A DNA stretch of 64,000 nt. It comes from Bacillota bacterium (GTDB lineage: Bacteria; Bacillota_I; Bacilli_A; RF39; UBA660). Both the position numbers and the translations under genes were made by a program. The notes under the pieces were generated by a model. It was not told the DNA's origin, made no database searches, and worked only from the letters and a program-made list of their open reading frames with translations. The DNA lies in NCBI GenBank assembly GCA_023430885.1, contig JAEYYH010000026.1:1-64000 (forward strand). The letters are read 5' to 3'. Of this stretch, positions 45,593-54,241 are shown piece by piece (within the stretch, counting starts at the first letter, position 1; each line of letters begins with the position of its first letter).

Positions 45593-46972
45593 ATGAATTG
45601 TAATAAGTGTGGAACTCCAATTTTGCCAGGCGAAAACTCTTGTCGTTTTTGTGGTACTATTGGTGACTATTCAAAAAGAACTCATGAAGAAACAAAACCA
45701 GAAATAATAGATTTTACTACAGGCGATGACGATGTAGTTATTATAGATGATGAACCAGAAAAAATAGAAAGTATACCAGTAATTAAACCTGTTAGTGCTC
45801 CAGTAGTGCCAACAATTTCAAGGCAAGAAATGGTAGCAGCCCCAGTCCAAATGCCAACGCCAGTAGTTAGAGAGACAGTAGTAAGTACTCCTACTCCTGC
45901 ACCGACAGTATTACCAGTTAATAATACTGCTGTTCCTAAAGTGGAAATTCCTGTTAGTATTCCAACAGTTAGTATTCCAGTAGTTACTCCAATTGTTAGT
46001 GAACCAGTTCCAGCAGTTGTAAAGCAAGCTCCTGTTATTCCAATTGTTTCAAATATAGAAGCAGAACCAATTCCTGTAATTAAAAAGGAAGAAGTAATTA
46101 CTCCTATAGTAAAAACACAAATAGATAATCCAACAGTAGATCAAGCTACTCCAGTAGTTTCAGTAGAATCGAATTCAGTTCCTACTGCTGTTTCAGCGTC
46201 TACTCCAGTATTAGTTACAAAAACTGATTCAAAAGAATCAAAAGAAGATTTAATAAGTGAGATTGTAACTCCAGTTGTAGAAGATAAGAAAGAAGCTAAA
46301 GAAAAGAAGAACACTCATGGATTATTCAATATAGTAACTTTTATATTAATAGTATTATTATTAATTTCAGTAATAGCTAATTGCTTTTTACTAATGGGAA
46401 ACAGTAAAGAAAATCAAGAGGTGGACGATACTCCAGTAGTTAGTACTACTAATCAAACTATATATTTTAATGGTTATAAAGTAGAAGTTCCAAGTAATTG
46501 GATAACTACTACTAATAAAGATGTAAATTATATTACATTAATGGACAGCACTGAAAATTGGGCATTTACTTTAAATGTGGCACCAAATACTAATGCAAGT
46601 GCTATTAGTGATAAAACAAGTATTGAAAATATTACAAAGGCATTTGGATCTAACAAATATTTATTTACTAGTGATTATTCTAAAACAGTTGATGGTAAAG
46701 ATTTTTATATATTTAAAGGTAAATATTATGACTATAGTGTATATATAATAACTTCAAGTTTAGATAGTACAAATGCAGTTATAGCCGATTTAAAGTTTAA
46801 GGGTGAAGTGGATGATGAAGTTTTAACTAATGTTTTAAGTTCATTAACTACATTAAGTATTAAAGATTTGACAACTTTTTATAAAAATGATTTTAGTTTT
46901 GGAGATATTGCTTCATTAGTAACAAGTAATATTAATGTACCAACTACTACAAATACAGGAGGAAATGAATAA
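45593..46972 (+). CDS. Zinc-ribbon protein with Pro/Val-rich linker and extracytoplasmic domain
   Basis: The 459-residue protein starts with a zinc ribbon (CNKCG at 3-7 and CRFCG at 17-21 region) in the cytoplasm. It continues with a ~200-residue low-complexity linker rich in Pro, Val, Thr and Ile, has one membrane helix (about 246-268) and ends with an extracytoplasmic domain (about 285-445: VEVPSNWITTT, WAFTLNVAPN, YYDYSVYIITS). Zinc ribbon plus helix plus outside domain is a layout seen in membrane sensors and secretion-associated proteins; function unknown. It follows the second VirB2-like gene but has its own promoter and terminator. Confidence 0.75.
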   Translation: MNCNKCGTPILPGENSCRFCGTIGDYSKRTHEETKPEIIDFTTGDDDVVIIDDEPEKIESIPVIKPVSAPVVPTISRQEMVAAPVQMPTPVVRETVVSTPTPAPTVLPVNNTAVPKVEIPVSIPTVSIPVVTPIVSEPVPAVVKQAPVIPIVSNIEAEPIPVIKKEEVITPIVKTQIDNPTVDQATPVVSVESNSVPTAVSASTPVLVTKTDSKESKEDLISEIVTPVVEDKKEAKEKKNTHGLFNIVTFILIVLLLISVIANCFLLMGNSKENQEVDDTPVVSTTNQTIYFNGYKVEVPSNWITTTNKDVNYITLMDSTENWAFTLNVAPNTNASAISDKTSIENITKAFGSNKYLFTSDYSKTVDGKDFYIFKGKYYDYSVYIITSSLDSTNAVIADLKFKGEVDDEVLTNVLSSLTTLSIKDLTTFYKNDFSFGDIASLVTSNINVPTTTNTGGNE

Positions 46973-46985
46973 TTTCCTTTTTTTT
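46961..46985 (+). terminator. Terminator after the zinc-ribbon protein gene
   Basis: GGAAAT and ATTTCC stem around the stop codon region, followed by eight T. Confidence 0.75.
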
Positions 46986-47003
46986 ATAATTTTTTAAAAG
47001 GTA

Positions 47004-47032
47004 TTGACTTTTTTTAGTATCTAATTTATAAT
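47004..47032 (+). promoter_or_regulatory. Consensus promoter of the T-box/tRNA-Asn/gat operon
   Basis: TTGACT, 17 bp, TATAAT. It lies just before the first T-box leader. No second promoter is visible between the tRNA gene and the second T-box, where fewer than 20 bases are free, so it probably serves the whole unit to aspS. Confidence 0.85.
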
Positions 47033-47041
47033 TATGGACAT

Positions 47042-47306
47042 AGGCGTTGAAGAAACGAGTAATAATAACAACTAATTTGAGCGAGTTAGATATGGTGGAA
47101 GCTAACAATTAAGTTTATTATGAAGAACAGTTCGGAGCTATCTATTTGAACTATAGTAGAATAGATCGGTTGTAATCCGTTACCAAGTTACATGAGAGAT
47201 TATATATTACTATACTTTGTATAATGATATTTAATAATGTGGGTGGTACCGCGGATACAACAGTAATTCGTCCCTTTGTGGAATTTTGAAGTACTGTTTT
47301 TTTATT
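47042..47306 (+). promoter_or_regulatory. T-box riboswitch 1, Asn specifier, upstream of the tRNA-Asn gene
   Basis: It carries the T-box sequence GGGTGGTACCGCGG (47241-47254) and the matching CGTCCC. A Stem I has the distal loop ATATGGTGGAAG between GTTAG and CTAAC, and an AGTA motif on the 5' side of the specifier loop. The specifier loop after TATTATG reads GAAGAACAG; AAC (Asn) at 47126-47128 is followed by the usual purine, and a Glu codon GAA overlaps it. A terminator follows: ACAGTA pairing with TACTGT, then TTTTTTT, ending near 47304. Uncharged tRNA-Asn should favour antitermination and read-through into the tRNA-Asn gene. Confidence 0.85.
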
Positions 47307-47313
47307 CGAATTT

Positions 47314-47389
47314 GCCTGATTAGCTCAGTTGGTAGAGCATCCGGCTGTTAACCGGCAGGTCGTAGGTCCGAGTCCTACATCAGGCGCCA
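47314..47389 (+). tRNA. tRNA-Asn (anticodon GTT)
   Basis: The 76-base cloverleaf has acceptor arms GCCTGAT and ATCAGGC, D-arm stem GCTC/GAGC, anticodon loop CTGTTAA with GTT at 47347-47349, and T arm GTAGG/CCTAC. Discriminator base is G and the CCA end is encoded. It lies 8 bp after the terminator of T-box 1 and about 16 bp before T-box 2. The TTTTTATTTTAT after the CCA is not preceded by a close hairpin, so it is a poor terminator. Confidence 0.95.
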
Positions 47390-47404
47390 TTTTTATTTTA
47401 TAAG

Positions 47405-47640
47405 CGATGATTAAGAGAGTAATAATATGACTAGTAAAAGCGAGTTAGGTATGGTGGAAGCTAACAACCAATAGTATTATGAAAAACACTTATGAGCTAT
47501 TATTCTGAAATAAAGTAAGTTTAATCGGTTTAACCCGTTATCAAGTTAGAGTGACTATAGAATTATTTTATAGTAATTTGGGTGGTACCGCGGATACAAC
47601 AGTAATTCGTCCCTACAGGGATTGAATACTGTTTTTTTTA
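47405..47640 (+). promoter_or_regulatory. T-box riboswitch 2, Asn specifier, upstream of gatCAB-asnS-aspS
   Basis: Same build as T-box 1: GTTAG/CTAAC around a distal loop with GGTGGAAG, AGTA motif near 47420, and T-box GGGTGGTACCGCGG around 47580-47593. The specifier loop reads GAAAAACAC after TATTATG, with AAC (Asn) at 47485-47487. The terminator 47597-47639 pairs ACAGTA-TTC with GAATACTGT, with an inner CCC/GGG stem and eight T. It begins almost directly after the tRNA gene. Confidence 0.88.
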
Positions 47641-47663
47641 TACATTAAAGGAGGGATAATATT

Positions 47664-47960
47664 ATGGCAAGATTTACTAAGGAAATGGTTGTAGATTATG
47701 CAGATAAGTTATTAATTGGTTTGACAGAAGAAGAAGTGACAATGGTACTAGATGAGTTTGAGATAATAGATAAGAATATTGATTTAATAAATGTAATACC
47801 AAATATTTCAAAGGTAGAGCCAATGACTCATTGTTTGGATAATTTCATTTATGAATTAAGAGAAGATATACCAGACGAATCAGTAGATATTGATGAATTA
47901 TTACAAAATTGTGATAGTTATTTAAATAGAGAAGTAAAAGTACCAAAGGTGGTGGAATAA
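47664..47960 (+). CDS. gatC: Asp/Glu-tRNA amidotransferase subunit C
   Basis: The 98-residue protein is the small stabilising subunit of GatCAB, which converts misacylated Glu-tRNA(Gln) or Asp-tRNA(Asn) to the amide forms. It has the usual helical start (LLIGLTEEEVTMVLDEFEIID) and the VEPMTHC phrase near residue 53, and is of normal length. AAAGGAGGG precedes the ATG. First gene after T-box 2; gatA follows after one base. Confidence 0.93.
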   Translation: MARFTKEMVVDYADKLLIGLTEEEVTMVLDEFEIIDKNIDLINVIPNISKVEPMTHCLDNFIYELREDIPDESVDIDELLQNCDSYLNREVKVPKVVE

Positions 47961-47961
47961 T

Positions 47962-49419
47962 ATGGAATATATGGGTAAAACTATTGAAGAAATTCATGAA
48001 GCAATATTAAATAAAGAAGTAACAGTAAAAGAATTAATTGACGAATCAATTAAAAAATCACATTCTGTTCAAGAAAAATGTAATGCTTTTGTAACAATAT
48101 TAGATGATGCTAAAGAAGTAGAAGTAACTTCTGATTTTTTATCTGGTATACCCTATGGAGTTAAGGATAATTATAGTACTAAGGGTATACTAAGTACTGG
48201 ATCTAGTAACACATTAAGAGACTATGTTCCATTTTTTACTGCAACAGCTATTGAAAATTTAGAAAAAGCTGGTGCTGTAGCAGTAAATAAAACTGTTTTA
48301 GATGAATTTGGTATGGGTGGAACAGGAACAACGGGGCATACAGGAATTGTAAGAAATCCATGGGATTTATCAAGAATGTGTGCTGGGTCATCTGCTGGAT
48401 CAGCAGCAGCAGTAGCAGCAGGTGTATATCCTTATGCTACCGGAAGCGATACCGGCGATTCCATTCGTAAACCAGCAGCATATTGTGGAATAGTTGGTTA
48501 TAAACCAACATATGGCATGATATCTAGATACGGTTTATTTGCTTTTGCAAGCAGTTTAGACCACTGTGGAGTTTTGACTAGAACAGTAAAAGATGCAGCT
48601 ATAGTAGTTGACAGTATGAAGGGTATAGACAAAAATGATATGACTAGTTGGGATTCAAGTAGTATTCAGTTATATAAATCAATTACTGGTGAAGTAACTG
48701 GTAAAAAAATGTGCTATATCAAAGAAATATGTGATATAAATATGTATCCAAACGCTTCAGAAGAACTAAAAGAACATTTAAGTAATTTTAATAAAGTATT
48801 AGATAAATGTAAACAACTAGGAATAGAAATAGAAGAGGTAAGTATTGATAAGAAATTACTTAATGCTGTTCCTTCTGTTTATGTAGTTATTTCTTGTGCT
48901 GAAGCAACTTCAAATATGTCTAATTTAACAGGTATTATTTTTGGACCTAGAGGTGAAGGCGATAATTATATCGATAAAATGAAAAACTATAGAACTGAAG
49001 GTTTTTCTCCATTAATTAAGAGAAGATTTGTAATAGGTTCATATGTTTTACAATCACAAAACAAAGATAGATATTTCCATAATGCTCAAAGAGTTAGAAG
49101 ACTTTTAGTAGATGAATGGAATAAATTATTTGATAATTATGATGCAGTTATATTACCAGTAGGAAGTGGACCAGCTAAATATATAGATGGATCACAAAAT
49201 ATGCTAGAAGAAAACACTGCTATTTTAGAAGAACACTTACAAGTTGGTAACTTTGGAGGATTTCCTTCAATTACAATTCCAGATGGATTTGTAAGTAAAT
49301 TACCAGTAGGTGTCAACATAACAGGTAAATGCTATGATGATGCCAACGTATTAAACATAGCTTATGCTTTAGAAAGTACAATGGATTATAAAAACCAAAT
49401 AGCTAAGGAGGTAAAATAA
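47962..49419 (+). CDS. gatA: Asp/Glu-tRNA amidotransferase subunit A
   Basis: The glutaminase subunit, an amidase-signature enzyme of 485 residues. The Ser-cisSer-Lys triad is visible: K68 in YGVKDN, S143 in CAGSSAGS and nucleophile S167 in GSDTGDSIRKPA. In that last motif Asp replaces the more common Gly before the Ser. Ammonia made here is passed to GatB. The stop codon overlaps the ATG of gatB. Confidence 0.96.
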   Translation: MEYMGKTIEEIHEAILNKEVTVKELIDESIKKSHSVQEKCNAFVTILDDAKEVEVTSDFLSGIPYGVKDNYSTKGILSTGSSNTLRDYVPFFTATAIENLEKAGAVAVNKTVLDEFGMGGTGTTGHTGIVRNPWDLSRMCAGSSAGSAAAVAAGVYPYATGSDTGDSIRKPAAYCGIVGYKPTYGMISRYGLFAFASSLDHCGVLTRTVKDAAIVVDSMKGIDKNDMTSWDSSSIQLYKSITGEVTGKKMCYIKEICDINMYPNASEELKEHLSNFNKVLDKCKQLGIEIEEVSIDKKLLNAVPSVYVVISCAEATSNMSNLTGIIFGPRGEGDNYIDKMKNYRTEGFSPLIKRRFVIGSYVLQSQNKDRYFHNAQRVRRLLVDEWNKLFDNYDAVILPVGSGPAKYIDGSQNMLEENTAILEEHLQVGNFGGFPSITIPDGFVSKLPVGVNITGKCYDDANVLNIAYALESTMDYKNQIAKEVK

Positions 49420-50876
49420 TGGATAAATATAAAGTACTAATTGGTCTAGAAATGCACTGTGAAATAAGTGAAACGAAAACTAAAGTTTTCTCTAGTGCTA
49501 AAAACTTATATTGTGATGTGGCAAATAGTAACATTAGACCAGTAGATATGGCTTTTCCAGGAACTTTACCTGTCTTAAATAAAGAAGCTGTAAAAAAATC
49601 ATTAATGGCGAGTATGATACTTGGTTGTACTGTACCAGAATATATATACTTTGAAAGAAAAAATTATTATTATCCTGATTTACCAAAAGGTTATCAAATT
49701 ACTCAAGAAACAAAACCTGCTCCTGTAGGAATATATGGAGAGTTAAGATATGAGTGTGAAGGAGAATATAAAACTGTAAGAGTTAATAATATTCATTTAG
49801 AAGAAGATGCGGCTTCAACAGATCATTATTCAAGATATTCAACAATTGATTATAATAGAGCGGGAGTACCACTTCTTGAACTTGTTACTGAACCAGATTT
49901 TCATTCAGCTATTGAAGCAGTTTCGTTTTTAGAAACAATGCGAACAATTTATCAATATGCTGGAATTAGTGAAGCTGATAGTAGAAAAGGTCAATTAAGA
50001 TGTGATGTAAACGTATCTATTATGGATGTAGACAAAGATGATAAGAATCCTGAAAACTGGGGAACAAAAGTAGAAATAAAAAATATTAATTCTCTTGGCG
50101 GAGTAAGAGATGCCATTAATTACGAAGTAGCAAGACAAATTGAAGCAAAAGAAAACAATACTTATGATAAAATTGAGCAACAAACGAGAAGATGGGACGA
50201 AGCAACTATGACTACTGTATATATGAGAAGTAAAGTAGATGCTATTGACTATAAATACTTTGTTGAGCCAAATATACCAAAGTTTAAGTTATCAAAAGAG
50301 TGGCTTGAAGAAATAAGAAATAGTATTCCTGTACTTGCAACCGCTCGAAAAGAGAAATATATAAATGAGTATGGTTTATCAGCTTATGATGCAACTATAC
50401 TTGTTAAAGAAAAAAATATTTCTGATTTCTATGAAGAAACTATTAAATTAGGTGCTGATCCTAAAGTAAGTTCAAACTGGATGACTACTATGGTTTTAGG
50501 TCATTTAAATAAAGCTGAACTTGAATTAAAGGACATCTTTTTAACACCAACATATTTAGTAGAATTAATTAATTTAATAAATAGTGGAGAAATATCTTCA
50601 AAACAAAGTAAAGAAATTTTTTACAAGATGTTAGAAGAAAAGAAAGAACCTAAAAAACTTGTAAAAGAAATGGGAATGAAACAAATTGGTGATGAGTCTA
50701 CATTAAGACCTATGATTATTGCAATTATAGAAGAACACTTAGAACTAATTGAGGAATATAGAAAAGGCAGAAATGTATTTGACTTTTTCGTAGGCCAAGT
50801 AATGAAGCAAACTCGTGGTCAAGCTAATCCAACATTAACAGCGCAAATAATTAAAGAAGAAATAGATAAAAGATAG
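49419..50876 (+). CDS. gatB: Asp/Glu-tRNA amidotransferase subunit B
   Basis: The kinase/amidase subunit that binds the misacylated tRNA. The 485-residue protein has GLEMHCE near the N terminus, KNYYYPDLPKGYQITQ (about 86-101), HLEEDAAST and NRAGVPLLELVTEPD, and a C-terminal helical YqeY-like tRNA-binding tail (GQVMKQTRGQANP). It is coupled to gatA by the TAATG overlap and precedes asnS by 9 bp. Confidence 0.96.
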   Translation: MDKYKVLIGLEMHCEISETKTKVFSSAKNLYCDVANSNIRPVDMAFPGTLPVLNKEAVKKSLMASMILGCTVPEYIYFERKNYYYPDLPKGYQITQETKPAPVGIYGELRYECEGEYKTVRVNNIHLEEDAASTDHYSRYSTIDYNRAGVPLLELVTEPDFHSAIEAVSFLETMRTIYQYAGISEADSRKGQLRCDVNVSIMDVDKDDKNPENWGTKVEIKNINSLGGVRDAINYEVARQIEAKENNTYDKIEQQTRRWDEATMTTVYMRSKVDAIDYKYFVEPNIPKFKLSKEWLEEIRNSIPVLATARKEKYINEYGLSAYDATILVKEKNISDFYEETIKLGADPKVSSNWMTTMVLGHLNKAELELKDIFLTPTYLVELINLINSGEISSKQSKEIFYKMLEEKKEPKKLVKEMGMKQIGDESTLRPMIIAIIEEHLELIEEYRKGRNVFDFFVGQVMKQTRGQANPTLTAQIIKEEIDKR

Positions 50877-50885
50877 GTGATATGA

Positions 50886-52262
50886 ATGAAAGATTCCAAA
50901 GAATTATATAGTACTTATAGTGATTTTATAGGTAAAGAAGTTACACTACAAGGATGGATTAAAAATCATCGTAAACAAAAAGAAATGGGCTTCATTGAAT
51001 TTAATGATGGAACATTTTTTAAGAGTGTTCAACTTATATATAATAGTAAATTAAGAAAATTTGAGGATATACAAAAATTACGTATTGGTAGTGCTATAAC
51101 TGTTGTTGGTACTGTTATAGAATCACCTAGAGAAGAGCAACCATTTGAAATAGCTGTTAAAGAAATTACTTTAGAAGGTGATTGTCCAGATGACTATCCA
51201 ATTCAACCAAAGAGACACACTAGGGAATTTTTAAGAGAACAAGCTTATTTAAGACCTAGAACTAACTTATTTGGAGCGGTATTTAGAGTAAGAAGTGTAG
51301 TAGCAATGGCTATTCACTCATATTTTCAAGAAAGAGGATATGTCTATGTTCATGCACCAATAATTACAGGCAGTGATTGTGAAGGTGCAGGAGAAATGTT
51401 TCAAGTTACAACAATAAATGTTGATAAACTAGATGGTAAAGAAATAGATTACACAAAAGATTTCTTTGGTAAAAAAACAAGTCTTACCGTATCTGGTCAA
51501 CTTCAAGGTGAAGCATTTGCAATGGCTTATAAAAAGATATATACATTTGGGCCGACTTTCAGAGCTGAAAACTCTAATACGAAAACACATGCTTCTGAAT
51601 TTTGGATGATTGAACCAGAAATAGCTTTTTGCGATTTAAATGGTTTAATGGATATAGAAGAAGATGTTTTAAAGTATATTATAAAATATACTTTAGAGCA
51701 TGCTAAAGAAGAATTAGAATTTTTTGATAAATTTGTTGAATCTGGACTTATTAACAAATTAGAAAAAGTAGTAAGTTCAAAAGCAGCTAGAATCACTCAT
51801 AAAGAAGCTATTAAGATATTATTGAAGTCTGGTAAAGACTTTGAAAATAAACCAGCTTATGGTGAAGATCTTGCTACTGAACATGAAAAATATTTAACAG
51901 GAGAACATTTTAATAGTCCAGTATTTGTTTGCGATTGGCCAAAAGATATAAAAGCATTTTATATGCGCATGAATGATGATAAAGAAACAGTTGCAGCTGT
52001 AGATTTATTAGTGCCAGGATCAGGAGAACTTATGGGTGGTTCTCAAAGAGAAGAAAGAATAGATTTAATGATTGATAGAATGAAAAAACTTGGTATAGAT
52101 GCTAGTGAAATGGATTGGTATCTTAACTTAAGAAAATTTGGTGGCTGCAAGCACAGTGGATTTGGTATGGGATTTGAGCGCTTACTTATTTATATAACAG
52201 GTGTTGAAAATATTAGAGATGTTATACCTTTCCCAAGAACTCCAAAAAATTGTGAATTTTAA
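50886..52262 (+). CDS. asnS: Asparaginyl-tRNA synthetase
   Basis: Class IIb synthetase charging tRNA-Asn directly. The 458-residue protein has an OB-fold anticodon domain (TLQGWIKNHR) and motif 2 FGPTFRAENSNTKTHASEFWMIEPE. Motif 3 is FGMGFERLLIYITGVENIRDVIPFPR. The GEMFQVTT phrase (about 173-180) and the AENSNT sequence mark AsnRS rather than archaeal-type AspRS. With AsnRS present, GatCAB here is more likely needed for Gln-tRNA. Control by an Asn T-box fits this gene best. Confidence 0.93.
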   Translation: MKDSKELYSTYSDFIGKEVTLQGWIKNHRKQKEMGFIEFNDGTFFKSVQLIYNSKLRKFEDIQKLRIGSAITVVGTVIESPREEQPFEIAVKEITLEGDCPDDYPIQPKRHTREFLREQAYLRPRTNLFGAVFRVRSVVAMAIHSYFQERGYVYVHAPIITGSDCEGAGEMFQVTTINVDKLDGKEIDYTKDFFGKKTSLTVSGQLQGEAFAMAYKKIYTFGPTFRAENSNTKTHASEFWMIEPEIAFCDLNGLMDIEEDVLKYIIKYTLEHAKEELEFFDKFVESGLINKLEKVVSSKAARITHKEAIKILLKSGKDFENKPAYGEDLATEHEKYLTGEHFNSPVFVCDWPKDIKAFYMRMNDDKETVAAVDLLVPGSGELMGGSQREERIDLMIDRMKKLGIDASEMDWYLNLRKFGGCKHSGFGMGFERLLIYITGVENIRDVIPFPRTPKNCEF

Positions 52263-52273
52263 GAGGTGATAAA

Positions 52274-54016
52274 ATGAAAGGTAATAAATATAGAACAGTC
52301 TACTGTGGTAAAGTTACTAAAGAAGATATTGGTAAGGTTATAAGAATAGCCGGCTTTGTTGAAAATATTAGAGACCATGGTGGTATTATATTTGTTGATA
52401 TCAGAGACGAATCTGGAAGTATTCAAACAGTAAGTAATGATGAAAAGATTTTTGATCATATTACACGTGAATCATCAATAACACTACTTGGTACTGTTAG
52501 ACTTAGATCAGAAGATACAATAAATAACAGACTAGCTACAGGTGAGTTAGAATTACTAGTAACAGAACTTGAGGTTCTTGGCAAAGCTAACAACGAACTT
52601 CCTTTTGAAATAATGACTTCAAAAGATGTTAAAGAAGATATAAGATTAAAATATAGATATTTAGATTTAAGAAATGAAAAAGTACATGAAAACATAGTAT
52701 TTAGATCTAAAGTAATATCACATTTAAGAGAAAAAATGAGTAGTATGGGATTTTTAGAAATACAAACTCCAATTTTAACTTGTTCTTCTCCAGAAGGAGC
52801 TAGAGATTATATAGTTCCATCAAGAATATATCATGGTAAATTTTATGCATTACCACAAGCTCCACAAATGTTTAAACAATTACTTATGGTAAGCGGTTTT
52901 GATAGATATTTTCAAATAGCACCTTGTTTTAGAGACGAAGATGCTAGAGCAGATCGTGCTCCAGGTGAATTTTATCAATTAGATTTTGAAATGGCCTTTG
53001 CAGAAGCAGAAGATGTTTATGCTGTTGCTGAAGAGGTTCTATATGATACATTTACTAAATTTAGTACTAAAGAAGTTAGTAGTAAACCATTTAGAAGAAT
53101 ATCATATGCAGAGTCAATGTTAAAATATGGAACAGATAAGCCCGATTTAAGAAATCCTTTAGAGATAATTGATCTAACTGAAGTGTTTGCTGATACTACA
53201 TTTAAACCATTTGCAAATACTATCATAAGAGGTATAGCGGTAGATGATATAGGAACTAAATCAAACTCATGGTTTAATGATTTAGTTGATTATGCTAAGA
53301 CACTTGGTATGCCAGGAATTGGTTATGTAACACTAATGGAAGATGGTACTTTAAAAGGACCTATTGATAAGTTTTTATCTGAAGAAGAAAGAGATTTATT
53401 AATATCTAAAGCTAATTTAAAAACAAACAGTGTATTATTTTTTATCGCTGATAAGAAAAAGGCTCCAACTTTAGCGGGTTTTATAAGAAGTGAACTTGGA
53501 AGAAGATTAGAAATAATTGATAATAGTAAATTTGAGTTTTGCTTTATTGTGGATTTTCCTATGTATGAATGGGATGAAGAAGAAGACAAATACGTCTTTA
53601 CACATAATCCTTTCTCAATGCCACAAGGTGGTATGAATGATCTATTAAATAAAAAACCAGAAGATATCCTTGCATATCAATACGATATAGTATGTAACGG
53701 TGTTGAATTATCTAGCGGTGCTGTTAGAAATCATGATTTAGATATAATGGAAAAAGCTTTTTCAATAGCTGGATATTCTAAAGATGAATTAGAAAGACGC
53801 TTCAAAGCTTTATATACAGCATTTCATTACGGTGCTCCACCACATGCTGGTATGGCTCCTGGTATTGATAGAATGATAATGCTTTTAAAAGAAGAAGAAA
53901 GTATTCGTGAAGTAATTGCATTCCCAATGAGTAGCAGTGCTCAAGATTTAATGATGGGATCACCTAGTGATGTAACAGAACAGCAATTAAGAGATGTTCA
54001 TATTAAGATAAGATAA
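52274..54016 (+). CDS. aspS: Aspartyl-tRNA synthetase, bacterial type
   Basis: The 580-residue protein has the N-terminal OB domain (VENIRDHGGIIFVDIRD) and catalytic motifs YRYLDLRNEKV, SPEGARDYIVPSR, QAPQMFKQLLM and CFRDEDARADRAPGEFYQLDFEM. A bacterial GAD insertion domain and motif 3 (GMAPGIDRMIMLLKEEESIREVIAFP) follow. It is last in the T-box-controlled operon, 11 bp after asnS, and is followed by a terminator. Confidence 0.96.
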   Translation: MKGNKYRTVYCGKVTKEDIGKVIRIAGFVENIRDHGGIIFVDIRDESGSIQTVSNDEKIFDHITRESSITLLGTVRLRSEDTINNRLATGELELLVTELEVLGKANNELPFEIMTSKDVKEDIRLKYRYLDLRNEKVHENIVFRSKVISHLREKMSSMGFLEIQTPILTCSSPEGARDYIVPSRIYHGKFYALPQAPQMFKQLLMVSGFDRYFQIAPCFRDEDARADRAPGEFYQLDFEMAFAEAEDVYAVAEEVLYDTFTKFSTKEVSSKPFRRISYAESMLKYGTDKPDLRNPLEIIDLTEVFADTTFKPFANTIIRGIAVDDIGTKSNSWFNDLVDYAKTLGMPGIGYVTLMEDGTLKGPIDKFLSEEERDLLISKANLKTNSVLFFIADKKKAPTLAGFIRSELGRRLEIIDNSKFEFCFIVDFPMYEWDEEEDKYVFTHNPFSMPQGGMNDLLNKKPEDILAYQYDIVCNGVELSSGAVRNHDLDIMEKAFSIAGYSKDELERRFKALYTAFHYGAPPHAGMAPGIDRMIMLLKEEESIREVIAFPMSSSAQDLMMGSPSDVTEQQLRDVHIKIR

Positions 54017-54029
54017 TTCTTATCTTTTT
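54005..54029 (+). terminator. Terminator after aspS
   Basis: AAGATAAG and CTTATCTT stem with ATAATT loop and T-run; the stop codon is in the stem/loop border. Confidence 0.75.
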
Positions 54030-54133
54030 GTTTGCGTAATATTTTGGCGTGACATAAGCATTAAAATATTTATTTGTCAAGATATAAAATTAATAGTTTT
54101 TCCTTTATTTTCAATAAAAAAGCATGAAAAGTT

Positions 54134-54178
54134 CTTGCAATTGCAATTAAAAAATGATATTCTTTAATTGTAAGCAAG
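54134..54178 (+). promoter_or_regulatory. HU gene promoter overlapped by an inverted repeat
   Basis: TTGCAA (54135-54140), 17 bp, TATTCT (54158-54163) with a TGA extension. The region is bounded by a dyad, CTTGC-AATTG-CAATTAAA (54134-54151) against TTTAATTG-TAA-GCAAG (54163-54178), which covers the -35 and the downstream edge of the -10 and could be an operator. About 63 bases of leader remain to the ATG. Confidence 0.55.
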
Positions 54179-54241
54179 ATAGGTGATAGTTGGATATCAA
54201 TAAAAGCTTATGATAATAAAAATACATGGGAGGTAATTTAT

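Noticed and set aside
47390..47404. T-rich stretch after tRNA-Asn as a terminator
   Set aside because: The nearest hairpin is the T arm, about 12 bases away from the T-run, too far for an intrinsic terminator, so read-through to T-box 2 is expected.
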